Of a stretch of DNA of 64,000 nucleotides, positions 1 to 9,623 are shown piece by piece (position 1 is the stretch's first letter; each line of letters begins with the position of its first letter). Under the pieces are notes generated by a model. That model did not search any database. It had not been told where the DNA came from and was given only the letters and a program-made list of their open reading frames with translations. The position numbers were made by a program, and so were the translations under genes. This DNA comes from Sphingobacteriia bacterium (GTDB lineage: Bacteria > Bacteroidota > Bacteroidia > Bacteroidales > UBA7960), in the NCBI GenBank assembly GCA_011390575.1, contig JAABSE010000002.1:1-64000 (forward strand), written 5' to 3'.

Positions 1-859
1 CCAGTTCGATGCTTTGATCGGGTGTTCCTGAACGTTCTTCCTGAATTACCTCGGTGGCATCCAGATTGGCAATAAAGCCTTTGATGCGAAAGTGGTCTTG
101 TGTAACCTGTGTAAAACATCCGATGGGAACCTGGCAACCTCCTTCGAGCATACGCAAAAAGGTTCTTTCGGCACTTACTGCCTGCAGCGTGGGCTGATGG
201 GTAATGGATTGCAACACGCCAAGAACCCTTTGATCGTCTTCTCTGGTTTCCATAGCAATGGCACCCTGGCTCACGGCAGGAATAAAGGTTTCGGGTTCCA
301 GGATTTCTGTAATCAGATGGCCCAGCTCCAGGCGCTGAAGGCCGGCTGCTGCCATGATCATGGCCGTACAATGACCGTCCTGCATTTTTTGAAGTCGTGT
401 ATTTACATTTCCGCGTATGTCTATAATTTTCAGACTTGGGTTTTGCCTGAGCAGCTGCGCTCTGCGCCGAAGGCTCGAAGTGGCTATAACATCGGTATCG
501 TCCAGTTCCTTAAACTTTTTACCGTTTTTGTGGACCAAAGCATCTCTGAATTCGCCCCTTTCCAGCACTCCACCCAGGGTAAGCCCTTCAGGAAAATGGG
601 TAGGCAAATCCTTGAGGCTGTGCACAGCCAGATCTATGGTGCCGTTGATGAGCTCAACCTCCAGTTCTTTGGTGAAAAGACCTTTGTCGCCGATTTTAGA
701 CAAAGCGACGTCAAGAATTTTGTCTCCCTTGGTTTTGATGATTTTTATTTCTGCATTCAGGTGGGGGTGCCCGTTTTTAATGGCATCTCTTACGCGGTAA
801 GCCTGGTATAATGCCAGCTGGCTTCCGCGCGTTCCTATGATAATGGTGTCGTTATCCAT
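1..859 (-). CDS. hemC: Porphobilinogen deaminase (hydroxymethylbilane synthase), 3' end off the window
   Basis: Polymerises four porphobilinogen molecules into hydroxymethylbilane in tetrapyrrole synthesis. Reading the minus strand from the ATG at 857-859 gives about 286 residues beginning MDNDTIIIGTRGSQLALYQA, the typical family start. Later come the DLAVHSLKDLPT and SSLRRRAQL motifs of the active site and LEGGCQVPIG, whose Cys carries the dipyrromethane cofactor. The reading frame runs off the left edge, so the last residues are missing. Its ATG overlaps the stop of hemA by 8 bases, so the two are translationally coupled in one operon. Identification is from family motifs. Confidence 0.95.
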   Translation of the reverse strand, partial: MDNDTIIIGTRGSQLALYQAYRVRDAIKNGHPHLNAEIKIIKTKGDKILDVALSKIGDKGLFTKELEVELINGTIDLAVHSLKDLPTHFPEGLTLGGVLERGEFRDALVHKNGKKFKELDDTDVIATSSLRRRAQLLRQNPSLKIIDIRGNVNTRLQKMQDGHCTAMIMAAAGLQRLELGHLITEILEPETFIPAVSQGAIAMETREDDQRVLGVLQSITHQPTLQAVSAERTFLRMLEGGCQVPIGCFTQVTQDHFRIKGFIANLDATEVIQEERSGTPDQSIEL

Positions 860-2114
860 TTTTTTCGTTCAGTTCAAAAAGCCGGTTTACCACATTTATG
901 TATTCACGTTGTTTTCCGTTCTCTGTAACATGTTTCAGGTTGCGAATAAAAAGGCGTGCATACTTGTTGGAAATATGATCGGCATAGCGCGAAATCATTT
1001 CGTTGTCGGTAATTCCGTTAATTTTCAGGAAACCTTCCAGTTCTCCTGCATTTATATCGTGAATGTTCTTTTTAATATTGAGGATGGCAGGGGTTAGTTC
1101 AAGTGCACAAAGCCAGTCGTTAAATTCATGTTTTACCAGCCTGATAATTTCCATGGCTTCTGAAACGGCTTCTTTTCGCTTGCTCTGGGTTTCCTTCACA
1201 ATCTCTTGTAAATCATCAACAGCAAACAATTCAACATGGGAAAAACCGGCCACCGTTGTGCTGATATTGCGTGGAACAGATAAATCCACGTAAACTTGTT
1301 TTTCCTTGCGCTCATGAATGAAGGGTTCCAGCATTTCAGCTGTAATGATATGGTTCTGGGCTCCTGTGGCTACCATCACTACATCGCTCTGGGGGAGAAA
1401 CTCTTCCAGTTTTTCTATTTCGAAAGCTGTTACAGCATGCTTTGAGGCCATCTCCTGCGCTTTGTTATAAGTGCGGTTGGTGATATAGAGCGACTTACAG
1501 TCTTTCTTTACAAGGTTTACGGCTGCCAGCTCTCCCATTACGCCTGTTCCAATCAGTGTGATGGTTTTTTGCTGAATATCCGGAACATGTTTAAACAGCA
1601 ATTCCACCGCTGCGGAGCTTATGGATGCCGAACCCTGATTGATGGCTGTTTCGGTGCGTACGCGCTTTCCGGCCTCAAAAGCTTTGTTGAACATACGGGT
1701 TAATACCGAACTGCTCAAATCATTATCAAGGCTGACTTTAAAACATCCCTTTACCTGGGTTACAATCTGATCTTCTCCCAATACCAGTGATTCCAACCCC
1801 GAAACCACCCTGAAAAGATGCCCGGTAGCCTCGTCTCCTTCATATTTGTAAAAATACTTTCTCTCTTCAGCATCGGTTTTTTTATAAAATTCCAGATTGC
1901 GGAAAATGGCATCGAAAGCTTTGTCGGAACTGCACTTTTCAAAATGAAAATAAACTTCGATCCTGTTGCAGGTAGACAATACTACTGCCCCGAGCAAATC
2001 GGGATCTATTTGTAACTGGCGCAAAAACTGAAGATTGCTCTCTTCAGTAAATGAATATTTTTCCCTGATTTCTAAAGGTGCTGATTTATAACTGATACCA
2101 ATAAGTCCTAACAT
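852..2114 (-). CDS. hemA: Glutamyl-tRNA reductase
   Basis: First committed enzyme of C5-pathway tetrapyrrole synthesis: reduces glutamyl-tRNA(Glu) to glutamate-1-semialdehyde with NADPH. The 420 residues match the usual family length. The motif STCNRIEVY contains the catalytic Cys49; GEDQIVTQVK follows near residue 115, and ITLIGTGVMGELAA near residue 185 is the NADPH Rossmann loop. The C-terminal helical dimerisation domain is complete. Starts at ATG 2114 and overlaps hemC downstream by 8 bases. The pair implies de novo haem synthesis from glutamate. Confidence 0.96.
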   Translation of the reverse strand: MLGLIGISYKSAPLEIREKYSFTEESNLQFLRQLQIDPDLLGAVVLSTCNRIEVYFHFEKCSSDKAFDAIFRNLEFYKKTDAEERKYFYKYEGDEATGHLFRVVSGLESLVLGEDQIVTQVKGCFKVSLDNDLSSSVLTRMFNKAFEAGKRVRTETAINQGSASISSAAVELLFKHVPDIQQKTITLIGTGVMGELAAVNLVKKDCKSLYITNRTYNKAQEMASKHAVTAFEIEKLEEFLPQSDVVMVATGAQNHIITAEMLEPFIHERKEKQVYVDLSVPRNISTTVAGFSHVELFAVDDLQEIVKETQSKRKEAVSEAMEIIRLVKHEFNDWLCALELTPAILNIKKNIHDINAGELEGFLKINGITDNEMISRYADHISNKYARLFIRNLKHVTENGKQREYINVVNRLFELNEKNG

Positions 2115-2599
2115 ATAAATCGGATAAAAAAGCTAATAAGTATTGTTTTGCCTAATAATCAACAGGTTATTACATTTTTTTGGATGTTAATCCTGTATAT
2201 CCCTTTAAAATGGATGGTTTGGGCTATACGGCCAACGAAGATAAGCATAATTTTTTTTGATGGTAATGCGAAATCCTGAATTTATACAGATTAGAATGAT
2301 TATAAATTAGAAGGAGGTATGTGCAGACTAAATCTGCTTCTTTTTATTTTCATTATTGGTTTTTGGGTATCTCAAGATATTTGCTTTGCTGCTACTTTGT
2401 GGTCTCTCTTTGTTCCCAAAGATAAATTAGGTAATTTGCTGATAATGATTCCTGGTTGTTCTGACTTTGGAGTATGTTTTTTAGCCAGGATTTTTTCGGT
2501 AAGTATGCAACATAAGTGGTTTTTTGAATCATGTTTGTTTTCCGGAACCGGTTTTCTGCATGATACCATAAACTACTTTCGGAAATTATGAATCCCGGA
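2115..2599. other. Intergenic stretch without a recognised gene
   Basis: No convincing gene between hemA and the PIN toxin. A 90-codon plus-strand frame at 2319-2591 is preceded by AGAAGGAGG, but the spacing to its ATG is only about one base, and the peptide resembles no family I recognise. Overlapping minus-strand frames of 65-71 codons are equally anonymous. The stretch could hold decayed coding sequence; I see no terminal repeats. Confidence 0.4.
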
Positions 2600-2968
2600 T
2601 TATTCAAATAAAAGCAAATCTAACTCCTTTACTTTTTTAAAATCTGTATCTGCTGTTATTATCGGAGAATTAAGATATAATGAAGTTGCCATTATTATGC
2701 TGTCCGGAAGTTTTAAGGAGTATTTACGTCTTAAATTAATCGTAAAATCTTTGATTACCGCGTTTACATCAACAATAACGCATTCTTTTAAAAACGATTT
2801 TATATGAATCGCTTCATCTTTACTTATCCCTTTATAACCAAGGACTTCAAGTTGAGTAATAAAAGAAACATAAAGTTGTTTATCTGTAAGCAAAGGAAGT
2901 AAGGTCTGTTCTCCATTAAGAAGATAAAGTACTATGTTTGAGTCTAGCAGAATGTTATTCCCACTCAT
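2600..2968 (-). CDS. PIN-domain ribonuclease, VapC-type toxin
   Basis: Probable RNA-cleaving toxin of a type II toxin-antitoxin pair, 122 residues, the usual VapC length. The PIN acidic residues are visible: LLDSN (Asp9) near the N-terminus, Glu in the ITQLEVLGY segment, Asp in LKLPDSIIMATSL, and TADTDF near the end. It starts at ATG 2968 inside the 3' end of the antitoxin gene (14-base overlap), the classic antitoxin-then-toxin order. Target RNA cannot be inferred. Confidence 0.88.
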   Translation of the reverse strand: MSGNNILLDSNIVLYLLNGEQTLLPLLTDKQLYVSFITQLEVLGYKGISKDEAIHIKSFLKECVIVDVNAVIKDFTINLRRKYSLKLPDSIIMATSLYLNSPIITADTDFKKVKELDLLLFE

Positions 2969-3128
2969 TGCGCCATTTTTTTTGAAGTTTCAAAGGATCT
3001 TCTTTAAGGTTTATTGAACCAAGATATTTACTTAATTCAATTCCCTTCTTTTTTCTTTTCTTGTCGTGACGGTCCAGTTCGGCTTTTATCTGCTCATTTG
3101 TTGAACCTCTTTTAATAACAGTAACCAT
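2955..3128 (-). CDS. Small antitoxin partner of the PIN toxin
   Basis: A 57-residue protein starting MVTVIKRGSTNEQIKAEL and ending in RNEWE. It is strongly charged, with a KKRKKKG block near the middle. Position and overlap with the PIN toxin make it the likely cognate antitoxin. The first ten residues (VTVIKRGST) look like the short N-terminal beta strand of a ribbon-helix-helix or Phd-like DNA-binding antitoxin, and the C-terminal half would clamp the toxin. I cannot assign it to a named family. Antitoxins of this kind usually repress their own operon. Confidence 0.75.
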   Translation of the reverse strand: MVTVIKRGSTNEQIKAELDRHDKKRKKKGIELSKYLGSINLKEDPLKLQKKWRNEWE

Positions 3129-3168
3129 ATCTTTCTGTTTAAAATTTACTTTTTACCGGTCAAATGCC

Positions 3169-3190
3169 TGTCCCCACATATGCGGGGGCA
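3169..3190. promoter_or_regulatory. Short inverted repeat upstream of the toxin-antitoxin pair
   Basis: TG-t-CCCC-a around a central CATATG, then c-GGGG-g-CA, lies about 40 bases upstream of the antitoxin start. It has operator-like symmetry and could be the autoregulatory site, or simply a hairpin. Function is inferred from position only. Confidence 0.3.
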
Positions 3191-3409
3191 CATCCTTTAT
3201 TATACTCCTGTGAGTCAGTAACTATTGTAATGCGTGGTTTATTCTTTTACAAATTTAACGAATTTTGACCAGTTTTAGTTTTTTTCTATCGGATGGACTA
3301 TCTCCAACTCAACTGGAAATTTCGTTCAGAATTATCTAACTTATGAGTGCTTTAATATCCCCGACTTTTTTTTACTATTTTAGCCCGTCAAAATTTAAAC
3401 CCATACAAT

Positions 3410-6400
3410 ATGAACATGAAATATACTTTAACGGTGATAGCCTTTCTGGCCATCACTGCATTTACAACCATTGCCCGGGACAAGGCTTTTTTTGTTTCAC
3501 AGCCAACGGCATCGCCCGATGGACAAACTATTGTTTTTGTTTACGAAAATGACCTGTGGCAGGTGCCTGCTTCGGGAGGGACAGCCTACCGGCTCACCTC
3601 GCTGGACGGGATAGTTTCTGCTCCACGCTTTTCGCCCGATGGTGAGTGGATTGCTTTCACCTCTACCCGGGACCGCAATGCCAATGTATACGTTATGCCT
3701 GCCGGTGGCGGCGAAATACAGCAACTTACCTGGCACCAGGGGAGCGATCAGGTCAATTCCTGGTCGTGGGACTCGCAATCCATCTACTTTCATTCCACCA
3801 GGGAGAATATGAGTTCGGTTTTCAGCGTATCCCTCGAGGGAGGCACTCCTAAGCGGCTCTTTGAGCATTATTTTAATATCGAACACCAATTGAGTGAGCA
3901 TCCGCAAACGGGGGCTTATATCTTTACCGAAAGCTGGGAAAGTTTGATGTTTCCGCAACGCAAACGGTATAAGGGAGAACATCGTCCCGATATTTTGTCC
4001 TATAATGCAGAAACAGACGAATTCATCAACCTTACCAATTACGAAGGGCAGGATTTGTGGCCTTCCATTGATCGCAACGGAAACATCTTTTTCGCCTCAG
4101 ATGAATTCAATGGCGAATACAATCTTTACACCTTCCGCGATGGCGTAAAAACGCAACTGACGAGCTTTCCGCGTTCTATCCGCACACCACAGGTCAGTGC
4201 CGATGGGAGTATTGTTGCATTTGAAAAAGATTATCAGTTGTATGTGTATGAGGTGGCTACAGGCGAAGTTTTGACTCCGGAGGTGCGGTTGTTCCAGGCG
4301 CCCAACCTTGCTGTAGATCAAAGCTTCCAGGTAAAGGGAAATATCACCTGGTTTGATGTGTCGCCCGATGAGAAAAAACTCGCTTTTGTTTCCCGCGGAG
4401 AACTGTTTGTTTCCGACATGGAAGGCAAGTTTGTGCGGCAGATGCCCGTCAACGCTGATGAACGTGTGATTGAAGTCAAATGGCTTGCCGACAACAAAAC
4501 CCTATTGTATACCCGCACCCATAATGGCTGGGCCAATCTATTCACCATTGCTGCCGATGGCAAGGGAGGTGAAAAGCAAGTTGAAAATACCGCCCAAACC
4601 TCCAGAGCCCTGGCAATAAGTCAGGACAGAGAAAAGGCTGTTTATCTATCGGGGCGCAATGAAGTGAAACTGGTGGACCTTGAATCTTTCGCCACGCAGG
4701 TGCTTGTAACCGACGAATTATGGGGCTTCCAGAATTCGAACCCCACCTTTTCTCCCAACGGTGAATATGTTCTTTTTACTGCCTTCCGTAAGTTTGAGCA
4801 GGATGTTATGATACATCATATTGCTTCAGGAGAGACATTTAACCTCACCCAGTCAGGAGTTACACAGCGACAGCCCTGCTGGTCGCCCTGTGGAAGGTAT
4901 ATCTATTTTTCTTCTGACCGGGTTAATCCAAATTACCCCACAGGTAACACCGAAAACAGTATTTACAGAATTGCCCTGCACAAATTTGCTGACCCCTTCC
5001 GTCAGGGGGCATTTGAGAAGCTCTTTGAAGAAAAAGATGAAAATGATACCCTTCCTGCCGCTGTTTCTGTTGAAATTGATAGAGATAGAATGGAAGAACG
5101 ATGGGAGCAAATACGGGTTAGGGGAGGAGCCCAATGGTCTCCCCAGGTTTACAAGGCAAAAGAAGGACAAGTTATGTTCTTTATCTCCAACCATGACAAA
5201 GGAGAAATGGCTTTGTGGAAAACAGAAATGAAGCCTTTTGAGGAGAATAAGACGGAGCGGATTCAAGGGGCCAATCCGGGAATGAGCCCTCTTATCGTGA
5301 ACCTGAAAGATAACTACTGGGTGCTGGCAGGGGGCCATATTCAGAAACTGGACGTAAAAGGCAACAAAATGGAACCCGTTGACTTTGACTATACATTCAG
5401 CAGAAACCTGGCGAAAGAATTCACACAGGTATTCTACGAAACATGGACCACTTTGGAAGAGAATTTCTACGATGATGATTTCCATGGTATTAACTGGAAA
5501 GCAACCCTTGATCACTATGAGCAGTTTTTGCCTCACATGCGCAGCCGCGACAATCTCAGGACTTTGCTCAATGATATGCTGGGCGAGCTCAATGCCTCTC
5601 ACATGGGATTTTCCGGCTCGGGAAAGGAAGAGGAGCCTTTTTTCAAAGGTGAAACGGCAGAAACAGGTCTTGTGTTTGAGGAAGTCAATCCCTGGACTGT
5701 GAAACGCATCATTACCGGCTCTCATCTTGATTTAACCGACAAACCCATATTACCGGGGGATGTATTACTGGCCGTTAATGGTGTGAGAGTAGAAAATTCC
5801 GGAAATCGTAACCGGTACTTTTATTTCGCTTCACGCCCGGAAGAACTGGAGTTGACTTTCAGAAGAGGGAACAGTGAAGTAAAGGTGCTTACACGTTCAC
5901 ACACACCCGGACAAATCAGTAACCTGCTCTACGACGAGTGGATAAGGGATAACCGACAATATGTGCGGGATAAGTCAGAAAACCGCATTGCTTACGTGCA
6001 TATGAAAAACATGTCGGAAGGTGCCCTGGAACAATTTCTCATTGACATGACCACTTACGCTGAGCGCAAAGATGCTTTGTTGTTTGATATTCGCTTCAAC
6101 AGGGGAGGAAATGTGCACAATGATGTTCTTCAGTTTTTATCCCAACGACCCTACCTGGCCTGGAAGTACCGGGGCGGAGAAATGGCTCCTCAGCCCAATT
6201 TTGCCCCTGCAGCCAAACCTATGGTTTTAACCATCAACGAAAGAAGTCTTAGTGATGCTGAAATGACTGCTGAAGGGTTCAGGCAACTGGAACTGGGCAA
6301 GATAATTGGCGTTGAAACGTATCGCTGGATCATTTTTACGTCCGGAAAATCTTTTGTAGATGGTTCTTTTTGCCGGTTGCCGAGCTGGGGCTGCTATACA

Positions 6401-6532
6401 CTGGATGGTGAAAACCTGGAGTTTACCGGTGTGGCACCAGATATTGTAGTGCCGGAAACTTTCCATGATCGCCTGCACAACCGGAAACCGCAACTCGATA
6501 GTGCCATTGATGAGCTGCTGAAACAGCTATAA
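3410..6532 (+). CDS. Tricorn-like protease (S41 family) with beta-propeller and PDZ domains
   Basis: Large exported peptidase, 1040 residues. A signal peptide (MNMKYTLTVIAFLAITAF) is followed by WD40-like beta-propeller repeats (TASPDGQTIVF, PRFSPDGEWIAFTS and similar) to about residue 520, a tricorn core region near 660-750, a PDZ domain near 760-850 (GDVLLAVNGVRV) and the S41 catalytic domain. The probable nucleophile is Ser948 in NERSLSDAEM, followed by GVETYRW. Tricorn-family enzymes trim oligopeptides; the signal peptide here points to a periplasmic enzyme. The stop overlaps the stop of the convergent phosphoesterase gene by 6 bases, with no terminator between them. Confidence 0.9.
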   Translation: MNMKYTLTVIAFLAITAFTTIARDKAFFVSQPTASPDGQTIVFVYENDLWQVPASGGTAYRLTSLDGIVSAPRFSPDGEWIAFTSTRDRNANVYVMPAGGGEIQQLTWHQGSDQVNSWSWDSQSIYFHSTRENMSSVFSVSLEGGTPKRLFEHYFNIEHQLSEHPQTGAYIFTESWESLMFPQRKRYKGEHRPDILSYNAETDEFINLTNYEGQDLWPSIDRNGNIFFASDEFNGEYNLYTFRDGVKTQLTSFPRSIRTPQVSADGSIVAFEKDYQLYVYEVATGEVLTPEVRLFQAPNLAVDQSFQVKGNITWFDVSPDEKKLAFVSRGELFVSDMEGKFVRQMPVNADERVIEVKWLADNKTLLYTRTHNGWANLFTIAADGKGGEKQVENTAQTSRALAISQDREKAVYLSGRNEVKLVDLESFATQVLVTDELWGFQNSNPTFSPNGEYVLFTAFRKFEQDVMIHHIASGETFNLTQSGVTQRQPCWSPCGRYIYFSSDRVNPNYPTGNTENSIYRIALHKFADPFRQGAFEKLFEEKDENDTLPAAVSVEIDRDRMEERWEQIRVRGGAQWSPQVYKAKEGQVMFFISNHDKGEMALWKTEMKPFEENKTERIQGANPGMSPLIVNLKDNYWVLAGGHIQKLDVKGNKMEPVDFDYTFSRNLAKEFTQVFYETWTTLEENFYDDDFHGINWKATLDHYEQFLPHMRSRDNLRTLLNDMLGELNASHMGFSGSGKEEEPFFKGETAETGLVFEEVNPWTVKRIITGSHLDLTDKPILPGDVLLAVNGVRVENSGNRNRYFYFASRPEELELTFRRGNSEVKVLTRSHTPGQISNLLYDEWIRDNRQYVRDKSENRIAYVHMKNMSEGALEQFLIDMTTYAERKDALLFDIRFNRGGNVHNDVLQFLSQRPYLAWKYRGGEMAPQPNFAPAAKPMVLTINERSLSDAEMTAEGFRQLELGKIIGVETYRWIIFTSGKSFVDGSFCRLPSWGCYTLDGENLEFTGVAPDIVVPETFHDRLHNRKPQLDSAIDELLKQL

Positions 6533-7030
6533 TATCTTTTCCCGGGGGAATTCCACCACTTCCATATCTTTGATGTGGGGTCCCTCGATAGTAAATCGAA
6601 GCATGCTCATCACCTTGTGAAAACCATGTCTGCCTGCAGCTCCCGGATTGAGGTGCAGGCAGTTGTGTTTTTTGTCGAAAATGATTTTCAAAATATGCGA
6701 ATGGCCGCTGATAAATAGTTTAGGAGGGTGGGTTTTCATAATGGAACGCACAGCAGGAGCATAATTGCCGGGATATCCCCCGATATGTGTCATCAAAACA
6801 TCTACTCCTTCGCAATCAAAACGGAGCATTTCAGGGAATTCCGATCTTATATCAGTTCCGTCAATATTGCCGTAAACCCCCCTGAGGGGCTTTAGTTTTC
6901 TGAGTTCTTCGATGATGGGCAGATCTCCGAAATCTCCGGCATGCCAGATCTCATCACAATCCTTAAAAATCCGGGGTAACTCGGGATGGAAATAACTGTG
7001 GGTATCTGAGAGAAGTCCTATTTTTTGCAT
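6527..7030 (-). CDS. YfcE/MJ0936-type metallophosphoesterase
   Basis: Calcineurin-like phosphodiesterase of 167 residues. Metal-binding motifs are in order: SDTHSYF at residues 8-14, AGDFGD near 31, GNIDG near 54, THIGG near 75 and SGHSH near 100, with NPGAAG before the end. The start is placed at ATG 7030, because MQKIGLLSDTH is the family's normal N-terminus; the frame stays open about 32 codons further upstream, but that extension has no family match. Family members hydrolyse phosphodiesters such as bis-pNPP; the natural substrate is unknown. Converges with the tricorn-like gene. Confidence 0.88.
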   Translation of the reverse strand: MQKIGLLSDTHSYFHPELPRIFKDCDEIWHAGDFGDLPIIEELRKLKPLRGVYGNIDGTDIRSEFPEMLRFDCEGVDVLMTHIGGYPGNYAPAVRSIMKTHPPKLFISGHSHILKIIFDKKHNCLHLNPGAAGRHGFHKVMSMLRFTIEGPHIKDMEVVEFPREKIL

Positions 7031-7267
7031 GAAATATTTTTGTGCAAAAGTAAGTAAATCTGAAAACTGACTGCTCAGATGCAATCCTGTAAAACTGCCC
7101 TGGAATTTTCCGGGTGCTGGCAGCATTTTTTGTTATTCCCTTTGAATAAGATAACCCATTGTTTTTTTTATGGGTTAGAAATAGTTTATGAAGAATTTGA
7201 TAATTTGTTATTATGTTGGTATTTAGTGTGTTGTGCTAATATGTTCCTGATAACTTCACTAAATGTT

Positions 7268-7287
7268 AATATTTTTCATAAAATATT
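7268..7287. promoter_or_regulatory. Perfect inverted repeat upstream of hpt
   Basis: AATATTTT-tcat-AAAATATT, 8-base arms with a 4-base loop, ends 11 bases before the predicted hpt promoter. It is AT-rich, so chance is possible, but position suits an operator. The rest of the 318-base gap 7031-7348 shows no gene. Confidence 0.3.
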
Positions 7288-7298
7288 CAATTAGCCCC

Positions 7299-7327
7299 TT
7301 TGGCAAAAGCTTAATTTTGTACTTTAG
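7299..7327 (+). promoter_or_regulatory. Bacteroidota-type promoter of hpt
   Basis: TTTG (7299-7302), 17 bases, then TACTTTAG (7320-7327), close to the TTTG / TAnnTTTG consensus of Bacteroidota sigma-ABfr promoters. It lies about 20 bases before the hpt ATG. Confidence 0.5.
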
Positions 7328-7348
7328 TAGTTTGAAAAAAACAGTAAA

Positions 7349-7906
7349 ATGACATATCAGACACAAACACCCCACCGTATTAAAGTGCATGACAAATTCT
7401 TTGTCAAATACATTGACAGAGAGAATATTCTGAAAGCTGTCAGAAATATTGCAGAAGCCATTTACAAGGATTTTGCCGAAGAGAAGCCATTATTTTTGTG
7501 TGTTCTTAATGGCTCTTTTATGTTTTCATCTGATTTGATGAAAGTATATGAAGGGCTGTGTGAAATTAGTTTTATCCGGTTATCATCCTATAAAGGAACC
7601 CAAACAACCGAAGAGGTGAAAACCCTTATTGGGTTGAATGAAGATATTGAAGGCAGAAGTGTGGTGATTCTTGAAGACATCATTGACAGTGGAATAACGG
7701 TGAAACATTTACTGGAAGATCTTAAACAATACAAGCCCAGTCATCTGAAAGTGGCTTCCCTGCTGTTTAAGCCAGAAGCGCTCCGAACCGATATCCACCC
7801 CGATTATATCGGGATTGAACTGCCCCGAAATTTCATCGTGGGTTATGGGCTGGATTATGACGGGTTAGGACGCAATCTTGCTGATATATACAAAATTGAG
7901 GAGTAG
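7349..7906 (+). CDS. hpt: Hypoxanthine phosphoribosyltransferase
   Basis: Purine salvage enzyme: converts hypoxanthine or guanine plus PRPP to IMP or GMP. 185 residues, normal length. The PRPP-binding motif VVILEDIIDSGITV lies near residues 104-117; the early flexible-loop segment (LSSYKGTQTT) and the C-terminal ELPRNFIVGYGLDYD base-binding region are present. It is followed after 38 bases by adk and then obg on the same strand, likely one transcript devoted to nucleotide supply and ribosome assembly. Confidence 0.95.
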   Translation: MTYQTQTPHRIKVHDKFFVKYIDRENILKAVRNIAEAIYKDFAEEKPLFLCVLNGSFMFSSDLMKVYEGLCEISFIRLSSYKGTQTTEEVKTLIGLNEDIEGRSVVILEDIIDSGITVKHLLEDLKQYKPSHLKVASLLFKPEALRTDIHPDYIGIELPRNFIVGYGLDYDGLGRNLADIYKIEE

Positions 7907-7944
7907 GAAAACTCCTCTTTTTATTGCATGTAAATATTTTTGCT

Positions 7945-8550
7945 ATGCTCAACCTGATATTGTTCGGTCCTCCAGGAAGTGGAAAAGGCACACAGTCTTC
8001 CAGGGTTGCCTGCCGTTATAACCTGGTGCATTTATCTTCAGGTGAGCTTTTTCGTGAAGAAGTAAGAAAAGGGACAAAACTTGGTTATCAGCTTGCCAGT
8101 TATATGCTCAAAGGGTTGTTGGTGCCTGACAATATGGTGTTGAAAAAAATCTATAAAGCCGCAATACACCATGAGGATACGACAGGTATTGTGTTTGATG
8201 GTTTCCCGCGTACCGTAAATCAGGCCGTGCTATTGGACAGGTTTTTAAATAAAAAAAACATCCCCGTCAGTATCGTTTTTTTTATGATGGTAGATGAAAA
8301 GGAGCTTATCAGCCGCATGATGGGCAGGGCAGAGGATTCGGGACGACTGGATGATAATGAAGAGGTTATTTTGAGGCGCATGGATGTATATGAGAAACAG
8401 ACCCGCCCGTTGAGAGATTATTATCAGAAACAAAACAAGCTATCATGCATTAGTGGCATGGCCCCCGTAAAGGTGGTAGCAGAAAGAATTTCAAGTGTCA
8501 TAGACAATTACCTGATGAAAAAGGAAATAATAAAGTTGGTGGCAGAATAA
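7945..8550 (+). CDS. adk: Adenylate kinase
   Basis: Interconverts ATP plus AMP and 2 ADP. The ATG at 7945 gives MLNLILFGPPGSGKGTQ, with the P-loop at residues 8-15; an in-frame TTG 21 bases upstream would add seven residues with no family support. HLSSGELFREE (AMP-binding), VFDGFPRTVNQA and GRAEDSGRLDD follow. At 201 residues it has the short lid form, without a zinc-finger LID. Lies between hpt and obg. Confidence 0.94.
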   Translation: MLNLILFGPPGSGKGTQSSRVACRYNLVHLSSGELFREEVRKGTKLGYQLASYMLKGLLVPDNMVLKKIYKAAIHHEDTTGIVFDGFPRTVNQAVLLDRFLNKKNIPVSIVFFMMVDEKELISRMMGRAEDSGRLDDNEEVILRRMDVYEKQTRPLRDYYQKQNKLSCISGMAPVKVVAERISSVIDNYLMKKEIIKLVAE

Positions 8551-8572
8551 ATCATTGTAAATACCCAAAACA

Positions 8573-9571
8573 TTGGCTTCAAATTTTGTAGATTATATAA
8601 AGATATATTGCCGTTCAGGTAAAGGCGGAGCGGGTTCCATGCACTTTCTGCGTGCCAAATATGTGCCCAAAGGAGGTCCTGATGGCGGCGACGGAGGTCG
8701 TGGCGGACATGTCATTTTAAGAGGCAACAGCCATTTGTGGACTTTGCTGCATTTGCGCTATACGCGGCACGTAATTGCCGAGTCGGGAACCGGAGGAAAA
8801 GGACAGGGAAAAACCGGAGGCCAGGGCAATGATTCGGTTATTGAGGTACCCCTGGGTACCCTTGCCAGAGATGCAGAAACAGGAGAGGTGGTTGCCGAAA
8901 TAACAGAACACGACCAGGAAATAGTACTACTGGAAGGAGGCAGAGGCGGATTGGGAAATATTCATTTCAAATCCTCTACCAATCAAACTCCAAGGTATGC
9001 TCAACCCGGTGAGCCTGAAAAGGAAATGAGCGTTATCATGGAGCTGAAAATCCTCGCGGACGTAGGATTGGTAGGTTTTCCCAATGCGGGTAAATCCACC
9101 TTGCTTTCAGTGGTTTCAGCTGCCAGGCCCGAAATTGCCGATTACCCTTTTACTACCCTCGTGCCCAACCTGGGTATGGTGCCTTACTATGACCAGAAGT
9201 CTTTTGTAATGGCTGACATCCCGGGAATTATTGAAGGTGCGCATGAAGGGCGTGGGTTGGGACACAGGTTTTTGCGCCATATTGAAAGAAACTCGGTGCT
9301 TTTGTTTATGATTCCCATTGACAGCGATGACGTGAAAAAAGAATATGAAGTACTGCTCAATGAACTGAAAATGTTTAACCCCGAATTGCTGGATAAGCAA
9401 AGAGTGCTCGCTGTTACCAAATGCGATATGGCCGACGAGCAAATGATGGATGAATTGAAGGAAGATCTGCCGGATCTGCCCTACGTTATGATTTCATCCC
9501 ATACCCAAAAGGGGATAAAAGAACTGAAAGATCTTCTCTGGAAAACGCTCAACCAGAATCCTGAAGAATAA
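8573..9571 (+). CDS. obg: Obg family GTPase, TTG start
   Basis: Ribosome-associated GTPase for large-subunit assembly and stress control, 332 residues. The glycine-rich Obg fold ([19 protein letters not shown]) covers residues 1-158. The G domain has GFPNAGKST near 168-176, [16 protein letters not shown] near 215 and TKCD near 282. No C-terminal OCT domain. The start must be the TTG at 8573: an in-frame stop lies 15 bases upstream and [19 protein letters not shown] is the conserved N-terminus. 22 bases separate it from adk. Confidence 0.95.
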   Translation: MASNFVDYIKIYCRSGKGGAGSMHFLRAKYVPKGGPDGGDGGRGGHVILRGNSHLWTLLHLRYTRHVIAESGTGGKGQGKTGGQGNDSVIEVPLGTLARDAETGEVVAEITEHDQEIVLLEGGRGGLGNIHFKSSTNQTPRYAQPGEPEKEMSVIMELKILADVGLVGFPNAGKSTLLSVVSAARPEIADYPFTTLVPNLGMVPYYDQKSFVMADIPGIIEGAHEGRGLGHRFLRHIERNSVLLFMIPIDSDDVKKEYEVLLNELKMFNPELLDKQRVLAVTKCDMADEQMMDELKEDLPDLPYVMISSHTQKGIKELKDLLWKTLNQNPEE

Positions 9572-9623
9572 TCTGCAGTGGCAAAATCAATGAAAGGCAA
9601 ATAATAACTGAACTACATAAAAT

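Noticed and set aside
92-811. 239-codon plus-strand frame at the left edge
   Set aside because: It lies opposite hemC, whose frame carries all expected motifs.
2319-2591. 90-codon plus-strand frame after a purine-rich Shine-Dalgarno-like sequence
   Set aside because: The spacing to the ATG is about one base, the peptide has no recognisable family and competing frames overlap on the other strand.
4853-5725. 290-codon minus-strand frame inside the tricorn-like gene
   Set aside because: Antisense shadow of a well-supported coding region; composition and sequence are not protein-like.
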